From: Lewinellaceae bacterium | GTDB taxonomy: Bacteria; Bacteroidota; Bacteroidia; Chitinophagales; Saprospiraceae | Reading direction: 5' to 3' | Assembly: GCA_016713985.1 (NCBI GenBank) | Contig: JADJOD010000013.1 | Location: 62,001 to 126,000 of the forward strand | Length of the DNA stretch: 64,000 bases | Shown: one piece after another, positions 44,704 to 52,668 of the stretch | How the letters are laid out: every line of letters begins with the position of its first letter | Position numbering within the stretch: the first letter of the stretch is position 1 | Translations under genes and position numbers: made by a program | The notes under the pieces: model-generated | Databases searched by the model: none | What the model was told of the DNA's origin: nothing | Seen by the model: the letters and a program-made list of their open reading frames with translations, nothing else

Positions 44704-45633
44704 ATGAAGAAGATAAAAAATATCCGATACCCGGGCAAATACGGCCTTTTGTGGGTCATTGCCCTGTTTTGTACCGGCACAATCGCCTTTGCACAGTCGG
44801 GAAGCGACACCACCGATACCGGCATGGCCGAAGTCAGCATCGAACTGAAATACACGGAAGCCAATAACAAAACCAAAATACTGGAGGCTGCGGTAAAAAC
44901 CAAGGTGGAAGGTTCGTGGCAAGGCGCAAACGGCGTGGCGGTGCAGTTTTATCGGAATGAAGCCGCGCCGGAGCAACTATTAGGTACGGTAACGTCTGAT
45001 AATAATGGCGTTGCGCGAATGATTTTGCCGGAAGGGGAAGAAAAGAACGCAGGCCCGGAGTACACCTACATCGCCGCTATTAAAAATAACGAGCGCTTTG
45101 AAGATACCGAGGAGGAAATTACGGTGGCGGAGTCTGCTTTTGAGATGACACTTGTGGAAGAAGACTCGGTGCGGCAGGTTCATATTTCGCTGCAAACATC
45201 GGACGCTGATGGCCAGGAAATACCCGTCGGGGAAGTGGAAGTCAGCCTTTTTGTAAAAAGAATGTTCGGCCTGCTTCCGATTTCCGACGACCCGGAAACA
45301 ACCGATGAAAACGGGGAAGTTATGGCGGAATTTCCGGCGGATTTGCCGGGTGATACCGCAGGCAACCTTGTTATCGTCGCCAGAATTGAAGACCACGAAC
45401 GATTCGGCAACCTGGAATTCAGCAGAAAAATCAATTGGGGTATCCCGCTCGTGATTGATCCGGAAAAGGACAAACGACAGTTGTGGTCGTCGAGGGCCAA
45501 TGCTCCTGTTTACCTGATCGTAATGGTCAACTCGATGCTTGTCGGCATTTGGGGAGTTATTTTATACATCGTATTTCAGACGTATAAAATAGTAAAACTC
45601 GGCCGGAGCAAAGCGGCGGCAGATACCGTATAG
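44704..45633 (+). CDS. Ig-like domain protein with C-terminal membrane anchor
   Basis: 309 aa. Signal peptide (GLLWVIALFCTGTIAFAQS) and two Ig-like repeats: KYTEANNKTKILEAAVKTKV and VTSDNNGVARMILPEG in the first; HISLQTSDADGQEIPVGEVE and TTDENGEVMAEFPADL in the second. A membrane helix near the end (YLIVMVNSMLVGIWGVILYI) leaves a short basic tail inside. It has no cofactor site and may be a scaffold of the redox complex. The position, 20 bases after NrfD and before the cytochrome, supports this. Confidence 0.78.
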   Translation: MKKIKNIRYPGKYGLLWVIALFCTGTIAFAQSGSDTTDTGMAEVSIELKYTEANNKTKILEAAVKTKVEGSWQGANGVAVQFYRNEAAPEQLLGTVTSDNNGVARMILPEGEEKNAGPEYTYIAAIKNNERFEDTEEEITVAESAFEMTLVEEDSVRQVHISLQTSDADGQEIPVGEVEVSLFVKRMFGLLPISDDPETTDENGEVMAEFPADLPGDTAGNLVIVARIEDHERFGNLEFSRKINWGIPLVIDPEKDKRQLWSSRANAPVYLIVMVNSMLVGIWGVILYIVFQTYKIVKLGRSKAAADTV

Positions 45634-45667
45634 CAACAACATTCATTCACTTAAACTTTTTACGATC

Positions 45668-46081
45668 ATGATCACTAAAAAATGCTTGCAGACAGGCTTT
45701 TTCATGGTGTTTGCCATGCTGATTGCCTCTGCTTTCGTCCCCAGGCAGGAAGGAGACCCCTGGGTGGTACCTGACAAGTACAAAAAGATGAAAAATCCGG
45801 TCAAATCGGATGCGGAATCGATCAGCGCCGGCAAAGCGCTTTACGTCAAACATTGCAAATCATGCCACGGCTCCAAGGGTTTGGGCGACGGCTCGAAAGC
45901 GGCACAACTAAAAACAAAATGCGGCGATTTTTCGACGGCTGATTTTCAATCGCAAAGCGACGGCTCCCTCTTTTACAAAACAAACGAAGGCCGCGACGAC
46001 ATGCCTTCTTTCAAAAAGAAAATTCCGGATGAAGAAGACGTTTGGAGTGTGGTCAACTATATCAGGACTTTGAAGAAATAA
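45668..46081 (+). CDS. Monohaem c-type cytochrome
   Basis: 137 aa. A signal peptide (about 1-25) is followed by ISAGKALYVKHCKSCHGSKG with the haem site CKSCH and GLGDGSKAAQ, then NEGRDDMPSFKKKIPDEEDV with the axial Met, and VWSVVNYIRTL, a complete class I cytochrome c. It is the last gene of the redox cluster and ends at a strong terminator. It is the likely electron carrier to or from the NrfD complex. Confidence 0.93.
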   Translation: MITKKCLQTGFFMVFAMLIASAFVPRQEGDPWVVPDKYKKMKNPVKSDAESISAGKALYVKHCKSCHGSKGLGDGSKAAQLKTKCGDFSTADFQSQSDGSLFYKTNEGRDDMPSFKKKIPDEEDVWSVVNYIRTLKK

Positions 46082-46111
46082 AGCCTTACCAGGCAGGATT
46101 TTATGTTTGTG

Positions 46112-46149
46112 CAAATTCCCGGCGTCCTCCGCCGGGAATTTGTTTTTTT
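46112..46149. terminator. Bidirectional terminator between cytochrome c and folA
   Basis: Arms 46112-46124 and 46130-46142 are perfect complements over 13 bases with a five-base loop, followed by seven T. Confidence 0.9.
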
Positions 46150-46162
46150 GAATCTGCAGGAG

Positions 46163-46672
46163 TTATTCCGCGCCGGCCTCCTCCACCCGCTCCAGTATCC
46201 GAAAGGTGTACGCCCATTCGTTTTTTGCATCCGGCTCGTGCCTTTCGCGCCAGGTTTCGCGCCATTCAGCCGGGTCGAGCGCCGGAAAAAACACGTCGCC
46301 CTCCGTTTCGAGGTCCACTTCCGTGAGGTATACCCGGTCCCACAAATCCATACTTTCGCGATAAATCTCCCCGCCGCCGATGATGAAGGCCTCCGCCTCG
46401 CCGTTGTCGAAGGCCATGCCCAGCGCCTCCTCGACGGAATGCGCCACCTGTACGCCGTCGGCCGTAAAAAAGGGGTCGCGGGTAATGACAATATTGGTGC
46501 GTTTGGGCAGGGGCCGGCCGATGCTCCGAAAACTGTTGCGGCCCATCAAAATGTGGTGATCGAGCGTGGTGCGTTTGAACCAGGCGAGGTCGGCCGGCAG
46601 ATACCACGGGATCTGGTTGTTTTTGCCGATGACGTTGTTTTGGGCGGTGGCGACGATAGCGGAGACGAGCAT
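46163..46672 (-). CDS. folA: Dihydrofolate reductase
   Basis: 169 aa. MLVSAIVATAQNNVIGKNNQ and IPWYLPADLAWFK are the folate/NADPH entry; HILMGRNSFRSIGRPLPKRT and FIIGGGEIYRESMDLWDRVY complete the fold. Substrate contact Asp is in ADLAWF. It reduces dihydrofolate to tetrahydrofolate. The leader immediately before the ATG consists of ACTGCC-type repeats, shared with the ABC ATPase gene at 62876. It is the gene after purine nucleoside phosphorylase on the same strand. Confidence 0.96.
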   Translation of the reverse strand: MLVSAIVATAQNNVIGKNNQIPWYLPADLAWFKRTTLDHHILMGRNSFRSIGRPLPKRTNIVITRDPFFTADGVQVAHSVEEALGMAFDNGEAEAFIIGGGEIYRESMDLWDRVYLTEVDLETEGDVFFPALDPAEWRETWRERHEPDAKNEWAYTFRILERVEEAGAE

Positions 46673-46674
46673 GG

Positions 46675-46740
46675 TTTGTAGCAGTAGCAGTTGGCAGTGG
46701 CAGTAGGCAGTGGCAGTAGGCAGTGGCAGTGGCAGTAGGC
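46675..46740 (-). repeat. ACTGCC repeat array in the folA leader
   Basis: On the minus strand the spacer between the purine nucleoside phosphorylase stop and the folA start is a run of ACTGCC with CT/TACTGCC variants, about nine units, ending about five bases before the ATG. Confidence 0.8.
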
Positions 46741-46742
46741 GC

Positions 46743-47564
46743 TTAAATACTGTTCACTAATTCATTGATAATCAGTCGCATCTTGGGTTCGGCGGCTAAA
46801 GCGGTGGCGATCACGTCTTCCACGCTGGTTTCCCGAATGGCGGATAAGGGATAGGACACATTGGAGATCAGCGACAACATCATCACGGGTATGCCCATGT
46901 GCCGCGCTACCAGTACTTCCGGGATCGACGACATGCCCGTGCAGTCGCTGCCGAGATGCCGGAGCATTTGGTATTCGGCGGGGGTTTCGAGGTTCGGGCC
47001 CTGCATGGCCGAATAAACCCCTTCCGTCATACGAATACCCCTGTTTTTTGCGATGTCCAGTGCGCGGGAGCGCAAATCGCCGTCGTACGTGTGCAGCATA
47101 TCCGGGAAACGGGGGCCCAGCCGTTCGTCGTTTTCGCCGCGCAGCGGGTGTTCGGGCAGCAGGTTGATGTGGTCCCGCACCACCACGAGATCGCCCGCGA
47201 GCAAATGCGGGTTGATCCCCCCGGAAACATTGGTGATAATGAGCCGTTCGATACCCAGGAACTTCAATACCCGCACCGGAAAAGTGACCTGTTGCATCGT
47301 CCAGCCTTCATAATAGTGGAACCGGCCCGCCATCACCACCACCGGGTGATGGCCGAGGTGGCCGAACACCAATTTTCCTTTATGGCTTTGCACGGTACTG
47401 CGGGCAAAGTGTGGAATGTCAGCGTACCCGATTTCCGCTTCGGTATTGACGTCGTCGGTCAGATTACCCAATCCGGTACCGAGGATGATGCCGGTGCGGG
47501 GCTGAAAATCCGTTTTTGTGCCAATGAACGCGACGGCTTCCTGAATTTGTTCGTAGAGTGACAT
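46743..47564 (-). CDS. Purine nucleoside phosphorylase
   Basis: 273 aa from MSLYEQIQEAVAFIGTKTDF at 47564; an upstream in-frame extension to 47813 overlaps the divergent gene and lacks family sequence. Landmarks are IILGTGLGNLTDDVN, HKGKLVFGHLG, GRFHYYEGWTMQ, ITNVSGGINPHLL and TGMSSIPEVLVARH, the PNP-I trimeric family. It splits inosine and guanosine with phosphate. The stop is two bases from the repeat array. Confidence 0.94.
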   Translation of the reverse strand: MSLYEQIQEAVAFIGTKTDFQPRTGIILGTGLGNLTDDVNTEAEIGYADIPHFARSTVQSHKGKLVFGHLGHHPVVVMAGRFHYYEGWTMQQVTFPVRVLKFLGIERLIITNVSGGINPHLLAGDLVVVRDHINLLPEHPLRGENDERLGPRFPDMLHTYDGDLRSRALDIAKNRGIRMTEGVYSAMQGPNLETPAEYQMLRHLGSDCTGMSSIPEVLVARHMGIPVMMLSLISNVSYPLSAIRETSVEDVIATALAAEPKMRLIINELVNSI

Positions 47565-47736
47565 AAGTTTGGGAACAAACATACACCCCCGAAATAAATG
47601 CTGGGAGAAAAACGACCAAAAAACCTTTCTTTGTCCTACTTTAGTGCGTTTTTTAGAAATATCACCTTCCAATACCTGCATGATGGAATTACAGAAAATC
47701 CACACCAAAATCCACGAATTGCGCTGAGAGCGCGTT

Positions 47737-48231
47737 ATGCTTGATTTCGACCTGGCGGAATTGTACGATGTACCGACCAAGGCTTTAAACCAGGCAGTAA
47801 AGAGGAACTCCATTCGATTTCCCAGCGATTTTATGTTTCAATTGTCGGGGGAAGAGTGGAATCAATTGAAATCACAAATTGCGGTTTCAAACCGGTCACA
47901 AATTGTGACCAGTTCACAAAAACACCGGGAGAACAAAGCGCTTCCCTTCGCCTTCACCGAGCAGGGCGTTGCCATGCTTTCCGGTGTATTGCGCAGCAGC
48001 AAAGCCATTCAGGTCAACATCGCTATTATGCGCGCCTTTGTTGCATTGCGCCGTTATGCACTCACCTATGCTGAATTATCGGAAAAAATAGCCGCACTGG
48101 AAGCCAAATTCGGGCTTGAAATTGCCGATATTCACGAAGTGCTCCGGCAACTGGCTGAAGGCGGCGGCGAGTTGAAAAACTGGGACAATCGCTCCAGAAT
48201 CGGGTTTAAAAGTGACAAAATCACCTCGTAA
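47737..48231 (+). CDS. ORF6N-domain DNA-binding protein (upstream in-frame stop)
   Basis: 164 aa as written. The frame actually begins at 47680 (MMELQKIHTKIHELR) and meets TGA at 47725-47727, where family members usually have Gly (LRGERVM). After it ERVMLDFDLAELYDVPTKAL, RNSIRFPSDFMFQLS and LPFAFTEQGVAMLSGVLRSS are a full ORF6N domain. The domain is from phage-type regulators (KilA-N relatives). A base error or single mutation is possible. No phage genes surround it. Confidence 0.82.
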   Translation: MLDFDLAELYDVPTKALNQAVKRNSIRFPSDFMFQLSGEEWNQLKSQIAVSNRSQIVTSSQKHRENKALPFAFTEQGVAMLSGVLRSSKAIQVNIAIMRAFVALRRYALTYAELSEKIAALEAKFGLEIADIHEVLRQLAEGGGELKNWDNRSRIGFKSDKITS

Positions 48232-48268
48232 TACCTTAAATTGCGTCGTTTTTACTGCCTTCCTGCAA

Positions 48269-49123
48269 ATGATACCCGGAGATACAGCTATAAAATCCAA
48301 ACCGGGCTGGTCGCTCGACAAAAGGGACCCGGCTTTTATCCAATCGCTTATGCCGGGCTGGGAATACCTGTATCACGAGTATTTTCACGTGCAAAGCGAC
48401 GGCTGGCACCATATTCCTCCCGGAAAAATGCTTTTTGTCGGCAGCCACAACGGCGGCCTTTCCTCTCCCGACCTGGGTATGATTATGTACGACTGGTTCC
48501 GGCGTTTTGGCACCGACCGGCTCGTGTATGGCCTGATGCACCAAAAAATGTGGTCGGGTTTTCCATCCCTGGCCGAAAATGCCGAAAAAATGGGCGCGAT
48601 TGCCGCGCACCCCAAAATTGCGGAAGAAGCGTTTGACAGGGGGGCGGGTTTGCTGGTTTTTCCGGGCGGCGGACAGGACGCATTTCGCCCCTTTTACCAA
48701 TGGGATAAAATCAATCTTCAGGGCCGCAAGGGATTTATCAAATTAGCCATCAAACACGGCGTACCCATTGTGCCCTTCGTCTCGGCCGGAGCACATCACA
48801 CCTTGCTGGTACTCGCCGATCTGTATCCTTTGCTGAACCAGATCCACAAAATGGGCGTGCCCTGGCCGTTCGGCATCGACCCGGAAGTATTCCCGGTTTA
48901 TATCGGAGCACCCTGGGGTCTGGCGATCGGGCCCATTCCCAACAACCCTTTACCGGCGCAGATTTTTACCCGCATCTGCAAACCGATCCGGCTTTGCGAC
49001 CCGGAAGAGGTACACCTGGCTTCCAACCGCCTGTTTGTTCAGGAGGCGTATGACCTGATCCAGAAATCCATGCAGGAACAATTAGATGCGTTAATAGAAA
49101 CGACGCCGTACAAGAATCGCTGA
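48269..49123 (+). CDS. Acyltransferase of the PlsC/diacylglycerol-acyltransferase type
   Basis: 284 aa from MIPGDTAIKSKPGW at 48269; an earlier Met overlaps the previous gene. The acyltransferase pattern is FVGSHNGGLSSPDLGMIMYD (H and D of the catalytic block), GAIAAHPKIAEEAFDRGAGL and LLVFPGGGQDAFRPF, then FIKLAIKHGVPIVPFVSAG. It transfers an acyl chain to a glycerol or alcohol acceptor. It is just upstream of the unknown operon at 49253 on the same strand, 129 bases apart, and may belong to it. Confidence 0.78.
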   Translation: MIPGDTAIKSKPGWSLDKRDPAFIQSLMPGWEYLYHEYFHVQSDGWHHIPPGKMLFVGSHNGGLSSPDLGMIMYDWFRRFGTDRLVYGLMHQKMWSGFPSLAENAEKMGAIAAHPKIAEEAFDRGAGLLVFPGGGQDAFRPFYQWDKINLQGRKGFIKLAIKHGVPIVPFVSAGAHHTLLVLADLYPLLNQIHKMGVPWPFGIDPEVFPVYIGAPWGLAIGPIPNNPLPAQIFTRICKPIRLCDPEEVHLASNRLFVQEAYDLIQKSMQEQLDALIETTPYKNR

Positions 49124-49224
49124 GAAACTGCCGTTTAGCAGAATTACAACCGTTTACCTCTGCCCCTGCACGGTTTTACCAAAGGTTTTTTGGAGAAAAA
49201 CTTTTTTTTAAGGTTTAAGAAATT

Positions 49225-49232
49225 TAAATTTG
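49225..49232 (+). promoter_or_regulatory. Possible -7 element for the 49253 gene
   Basis: TAAATTTG matches TAnnTTTG, 20 bases before the ATG. The -33 region is a T run with no TTG at the normal distance. Confidence 0.45.
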
Positions 49233-49252
49233 GCCGATAAAACGTAAAAAAC

Positions 49253-49759
49253 ATGAGCGCTCCTTCCATTCCGAACCCGATGAACATCAATACCAACATG
49301 AACGGTACGATCAATACCAACATGAATGGCACGATGAATACGAACATGAACATGAATGGTACGATGAATACCAACATGAAAATGATCGGCGACCCCAACC
49401 AACCCTTAGCCACTTTATTGATCGGAGACCCCAACCGGCCCCTTTCAACCGACATGAAAATGGAAATGCTGAATCTGCCGCGATTCACACTCCAGGACAT
49501 CAAGGACATCATGAAGACGCGGATGCGTATGCCCAATTACTCGCAGGTCTGTTTTAAACTGTTTGGGCAGGAGGTATTCAGCATTTGCACCAGCGGCGAG
49601 CGACAGATTATTTCAGAACCCTACGTACCCAATGCCTACGAGCGTTGTGAGGTGCAATGCTGCGAACCCGATACCCGGCCTTTCCCTGAAAAACCGGGCG
49701 CCAACGTTAGTGTTGCCGCTGCGGAAACACCCGCGACCAGGACCGAGCGCAAAAAATGA
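49253..49759 (+). CDS. Asn/Met/Thr repeat protein, 168 aa
   Basis: No family recognised. Residues 10-42 are tandem units of Asn, Met, Thr and Gly (NINTNMNGTINTNMNGT and variants), then a duplicated IGDPNQPLATLL/IGDPNRPLST, then a charged helix (LPRFTLQDIKDIMKTRMRMP). The C-terminal part has Cys pairs (YERCEVQCCEPDTRPFPEKP). No signal peptide. The repeat part is likely disordered or adhesive and may help assembly of a particle. First of four closely packed genes with similar logic. Confidence 0.72.
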   Translation: MSAPSIPNPMNINTNMNGTINTNMNGTMNTNMNMNGTMNTNMKMIGDPNQPLATLLIGDPNRPLSTDMKMEMLNLPRFTLQDIKDIMKTRMRMPNYSQVCFKLFGQEVFSICTSGERQIISEPYVPNAYERCEVQCCEPDTRPFPEKPGANVSVAAAETPATRTERKK

Positions 49760-49786
49760 TTTTCCACCAACCTAATTTGCCTGATT

Positions 49787-50557
49787 ATGATCACCGTAAC
49801 GGCAGCCGCTTTTCACGAAAAAGTGCACCTCGAAGCAGACGAGATCATATTAAATGGTCCGCCGACTTTTCTGACGGGTAATATCACGATCGGCAACAAA
49901 GCCGACGAGGTTCTTTTTATCAACGAAGTCCCGCTTACCAAATCCAAACAAAGCAAGGGACAACCCGCCGTCTCCATGCCGGAGACCTTCAAATTCAATA
50001 CCTCCCTCAACCCCGGTGAAGAACGGATACACTCCGCCTGGCACCAGATGCACCCCCAGACGGCGCCCGGCACCTATGAGGGCATTATTCACGTCGGAGG
50101 TCAGCAGAAAAAACTGAAAATGGTGGTGCACGAAAATGTCGAAATCGACATTCAGCCGCTCACGATCTATTTTCAGGGTGTGGTACCCGGCAAATCATAT
50201 AGCAAGGAACTCTTATTCACCAATAAAGGCAACGTGCCGGTCACGGTACCCGATATCAAACACAATACGATCCTTGACTTTGACTATATCTGCAGGGCTT
50301 TTTCCATCGCCATCAGGAGCAAAGGCAATGAAGGATTTGTTGCCACCATGGACGAGGTCACCCGGAATATCCACAAGGAAATGGCCGACTGGGCTGTGGT
50401 CAAATTAGACGAAAGCGGGCAAATTGTGGAGCCCGGCAAAGCCATTGCCCTGCATTTTACCCTGACTCTGCCCAAAAACGTGGACCCGAAGCGGGATTAT
50501 TTCGGAGACGTCCGCCTGTGGGACAAGGTGTTGTGTTATATGATCAAGTCGCAGTGA
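49787..50557 (+). CDS. Protein with two Ig-like beta-sandwich domains, 256 aa
   Basis: Not recognised as a named family. Two beta domains appear: one around residues 1-115 (HLEADEIILNGPPTFLTGNI, FKFNTSLNPGEERI, GTYEGIIHVGGQQKKLKMVV) and one around 120-256 (IQPLTIYFQGVVPGKSYSKE, LLFTNKGNVPVTVPDI, EPGKAIALHFTLTLPKNVDP). The pattern is of Ig-like or Hydin/ASPM-type sandwiches that hold large assemblies. No signal peptide, so it would be cytosolic. Gap of 27 bases to the previous stop. Confidence 0.7.
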   Translation: MITVTAAAFHEKVHLEADEIILNGPPTFLTGNITIGNKADEVLFINEVPLTKSKQSKGQPAVSMPETFKFNTSLNPGEERIHSAWHQMHPQTAPGTYEGIIHVGGQQKKLKMVVHENVEIDIQPLTIYFQGVVPGKSYSKELLFTNKGNVPVTVPDIKHNTILDFDYICRAFSIAIRSKGNEGFVATMDEVTRNIHKEMADWAVVKLDESGQIVEPGKAIALHFTLTLPKNVDPKRDYFGDVRLWDKVLCYMIKSQ

Positions 50558-50641
50558 ACCGAGGGCAAAAACGACTAAAAAACCTTCATTTTACACGTAA
50601 AGAGCGCTATTTTCTTCTCTTTTCTCAAAAAAACACATAAA

Positions 50642-51289
50642 ATGAACAACAACCTGGATGTACAAGCCATTACAAAAGGGCTGCAACAATTAGCCGATAT
50701 TTCCATCGCCTCCCTCAAGTCCTCGCTGGAAAACAGCATGCGGAACATGGACGAGGTGAACACCATAGTGGGCAATATGGGCCTCGGCTCCGCCACATCA
50801 AAAAAAGCCAAACAAGACGACTGCGGATGTTGCCCGCCTAAGGAAGAATGTCCGCCCAATTGCCTGATACACATATCGAGACATGCCTACGAAGGCGAAC
50901 GAATCATTGTGCCGTTTATGGTGAAAAACAAATGCAATACCCCCAAACACTACCGGGTGGGTGTGCGGGAATTAAAAGCGGACAATGGAAATGCAGCGCC
51001 TTCGCAACCCTTGCTCAACAAAACCGAAGTGACTCTCGACCCAGGCGGCAGCGAAATGGTGCTCATGGGTATCGATCTGAGCAACTTCTCCACAGGCCAT
51101 ACCTACAGCACGGAAATCGTGATCCGGGAAAAGGATATCAACCAAAACATCTGCTTTCGATTGTATGTCGACGGTTATTCCAATGTCCCGGTAGCGGAGC
51201 CCCTCGACGAGAACAAATACAGGGTCCACTGGCAGGGATGGCAGAGCCATTTTTACTGCGAACCGGTAAAAGCGGCCAGCCGGCAGTAA
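50642..51289 (+). CDS. Helical N-terminus plus Cys-rich linker plus Ig-like domain, 215 aa
   Basis: Residues 1-55 are an amphipathic helical segment (VQAITKGLQQLADISIASLK, SSLENSMRNMDEVNTIVG). A Cys cluster follows (DDCGCCPPKEECPPNCLIHI), which could bind a metal or form disulfides. The rest is a beta-sandwich with HKCN-like edges (YEGERIIVPFMVKNKCNTPK, TLDPGGSEMVLMGIDLSNFS). Its plan, helix then sandwich, is shared with the next gene. Unknown function. Confidence 0.7.
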   Translation: MNNNLDVQAITKGLQQLADISIASLKSSLENSMRNMDEVNTIVGNMGLGSATSKKAKQDDCGCCPPKEECPPNCLIHISRHAYEGERIIVPFMVKNKCNTPKHYRVGVRELKADNGNAAPSQPLLNKTEVTLDPGGSEMVLMGIDLSNFSTGHTYSTEIVIREKDINQNICFRLYVDGYSNVPVAEPLDENKYRVHWQGWQSHFYCEPVKAASRQ

Positions 51290-51331
51290 AAAATCCGTCC
51301 ACCCAATTTACAAACAATCGAATGGATCCAG

Positions 51332-52084
51332 ATGGACAATAACCAGCAAACCACTATTGCGCAGGATATCGAGCAGCTCATCAAAAAAGCCTCTGCAGCT
51401 AATACGGAGATCATCTCCGAAACCGCCAGATTTTTACAGCAACTGAGTACGTCCAAATTGTCGGGTGAAAATGTGGCTTCTTTACAAAAACAACTTTTCA
51501 GCGACGCCGTCAATCTTTTTGTCAAACTCAATATCCAGCACACTGCCAACCTGATCGATATGGGTGTCGCCATCAGCAAACACCTGAATCAACAATTTGA
51601 CAAACAAACCAATACCCCGCCCGTTCAACAGGAACCCCAATACGACACCGACAAACCCGCTTTTGAACTCAACGCCACCTGTCAGGCCGGCGGCACCGCG
51701 ACGGCCGAGTTTTTATTAAACAGCGACAAAAAGGATCCGGTGCTTTGCCATTTGATGCAGACAAGTTTTGCTCTTGAGGGCGATCCTTCCGTGCAAAACG
51801 AATTTGAAACGACATTTTTGCCCCAGTCGTTCCAGTTGCTGTTCGGAAAACCCCAACGTGTGGAAATTAAAATAAAACTTCCTGCCGCCACCCGTGCGGG
51901 GGTTTACAGGAGCCATATCCGGGTCCACGGATTTGAACACACCTTTTTTGACCTGCTGCTGAACGTTACTCCGCAACAAAAGACTGTTCCCAAGGCGCCG
52001 GCAAGCAAATCCGCCGGGAAACCGGCCACAACCACGCCCCAAAAAAAGAGCCCTCCGGCGGGGCAAAAAGCAAAAAAGAAATAA
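51332..52084 (+). CDS. Phasin-like helical N-terminus plus Ig-like domain, 250 aa
   Basis: Residues 5-105 form an amphipathic helical bundle (AQDIEQLIKKASAANTEIIS, LQKQLFSDAVNLFVKLNIQH, TANLIDMGVAISKHLNQQF) with the look of phasin-type proteins of storage granules. A beta-sandwich (residues about 120-215) and a basic Pro/Ala/Lys tail follow (TPQKKSPPAGQKAKKK). Such a tail can bind polyanions. Phasin homology is only by pattern. It is convergent with the SCP2-like gene, ten bases between stops. Confidence 0.7.
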   Translation: MDNNQQTTIAQDIEQLIKKASAANTEIISETARFLQQLSTSKLSGENVASLQKQLFSDAVNLFVKLNIQHTANLIDMGVAISKHLNQQFDKQTNTPPVQQEPQYDTDKPAFELNATCQAGGTATAEFLLNSDKKDPVLCHLMQTSFALEGDPSVQNEFETTFLPQSFQLLFGKPQRVEIKIKLPAATRAGVYRSHIRVHGFEHTFFDLLLNVTPQQKTVPKAPASKSAGKPATTTPQKKSPPAGQKAKKK

Positions 52085-52093
52085 AACGCTTCG

Positions 52094-52639
52094 TCAAAAC
52101 GGCGTCTTGGACAGCAGTACTGTTTCCGGTATTTTTTCGAGCAAATAGGCGTTTGCCGGCTTTTGCTGCTCCAGCGGCATGATGGGCCGGGGAGCGCCGT
52201 TTTCACGCCAGTCCAGTTCAAATTCGCGCCACAATTTCCGGAGGTGTTTGTTCAAGGGACCTTCGGCAAGCAAGGTAATGGTGAGCCGGTAAATGTTCAG
52301 CAGGTCATAAAAAGGCGCTTTCACGTATAACTTGTTCATTACCACGGCGTAATCCAAGGTGATCGCGCCCGCCATGATCTGTTTCAGCGTAAGGGAATCC
52401 GTGCTGAAACTGATTTCATCACCGGCGCGCGCCTTTTTAATGTCGACCACCAGTTCGCCCTGCCTTTTTTGGCTGCTTTTCAGAGACAGCCGGTACCCGT
52501 CCAGTTCAATCACCGCACGTTTGTTCAAAGTCGCGTTTTTCAACAAATCAAAAGCATAGGTATTGTCATACCGCAAAATTTCCACCATCCGGTGGATCAT
52601 ACCGATAAGTTTGTCGCGTTGATCCTGTTTCTTTGGCAT
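52094..52639 (-). CDS. Possible SCP2-like lipid-carrier domain protein, 181 aa
   Basis: The middle part (ISFSTDSLTLKQIMAGAITL, DYAVVMNKLYVKAPFYDLLN, LLNIYRLTITLLAEGPLNKH) has the strand-and-helix rhythm of SCP2 sterol-carrier domains, where a TLKDLLAGKLT segment leads to a central hydrophobic tunnel. The N-terminus is a helix (RDKLIGMIHRMVEILRYDNT). Assignment is tentative. It is the last gene of a minus-strand operon (56808 down to 52094), 29 bases after the previous stop. Confidence 0.6.
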   Translation of the reverse strand: MPKKQDQRDKLIGMIHRMVEILRYDNTYAFDLLKNATLNKRAVIELDGYRLSLKSSQKRQGELVVDIKKARAGDEISFSTDSLTLKQIMAGAITLDYAVVMNKLYVKAPFYDLLNIYRLTITLLAEGPLNKHLRKLWREFELDWRENGAPRPIMPLEQQKPANAYLLEKIPETVLLSKTPF

Positions 52640-52668
52640 AAACAGTGTGTTCGTTTTATGCTGATCCT

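Noticed and set aside
22890..47727. Stop-codon reassignment (TAG in rpsR, TGA in ORF6N)
   Set aside because: TAG and TGA end many intact genes here, for example TAG at 7002 and TGA at 9820, so the code is standard.
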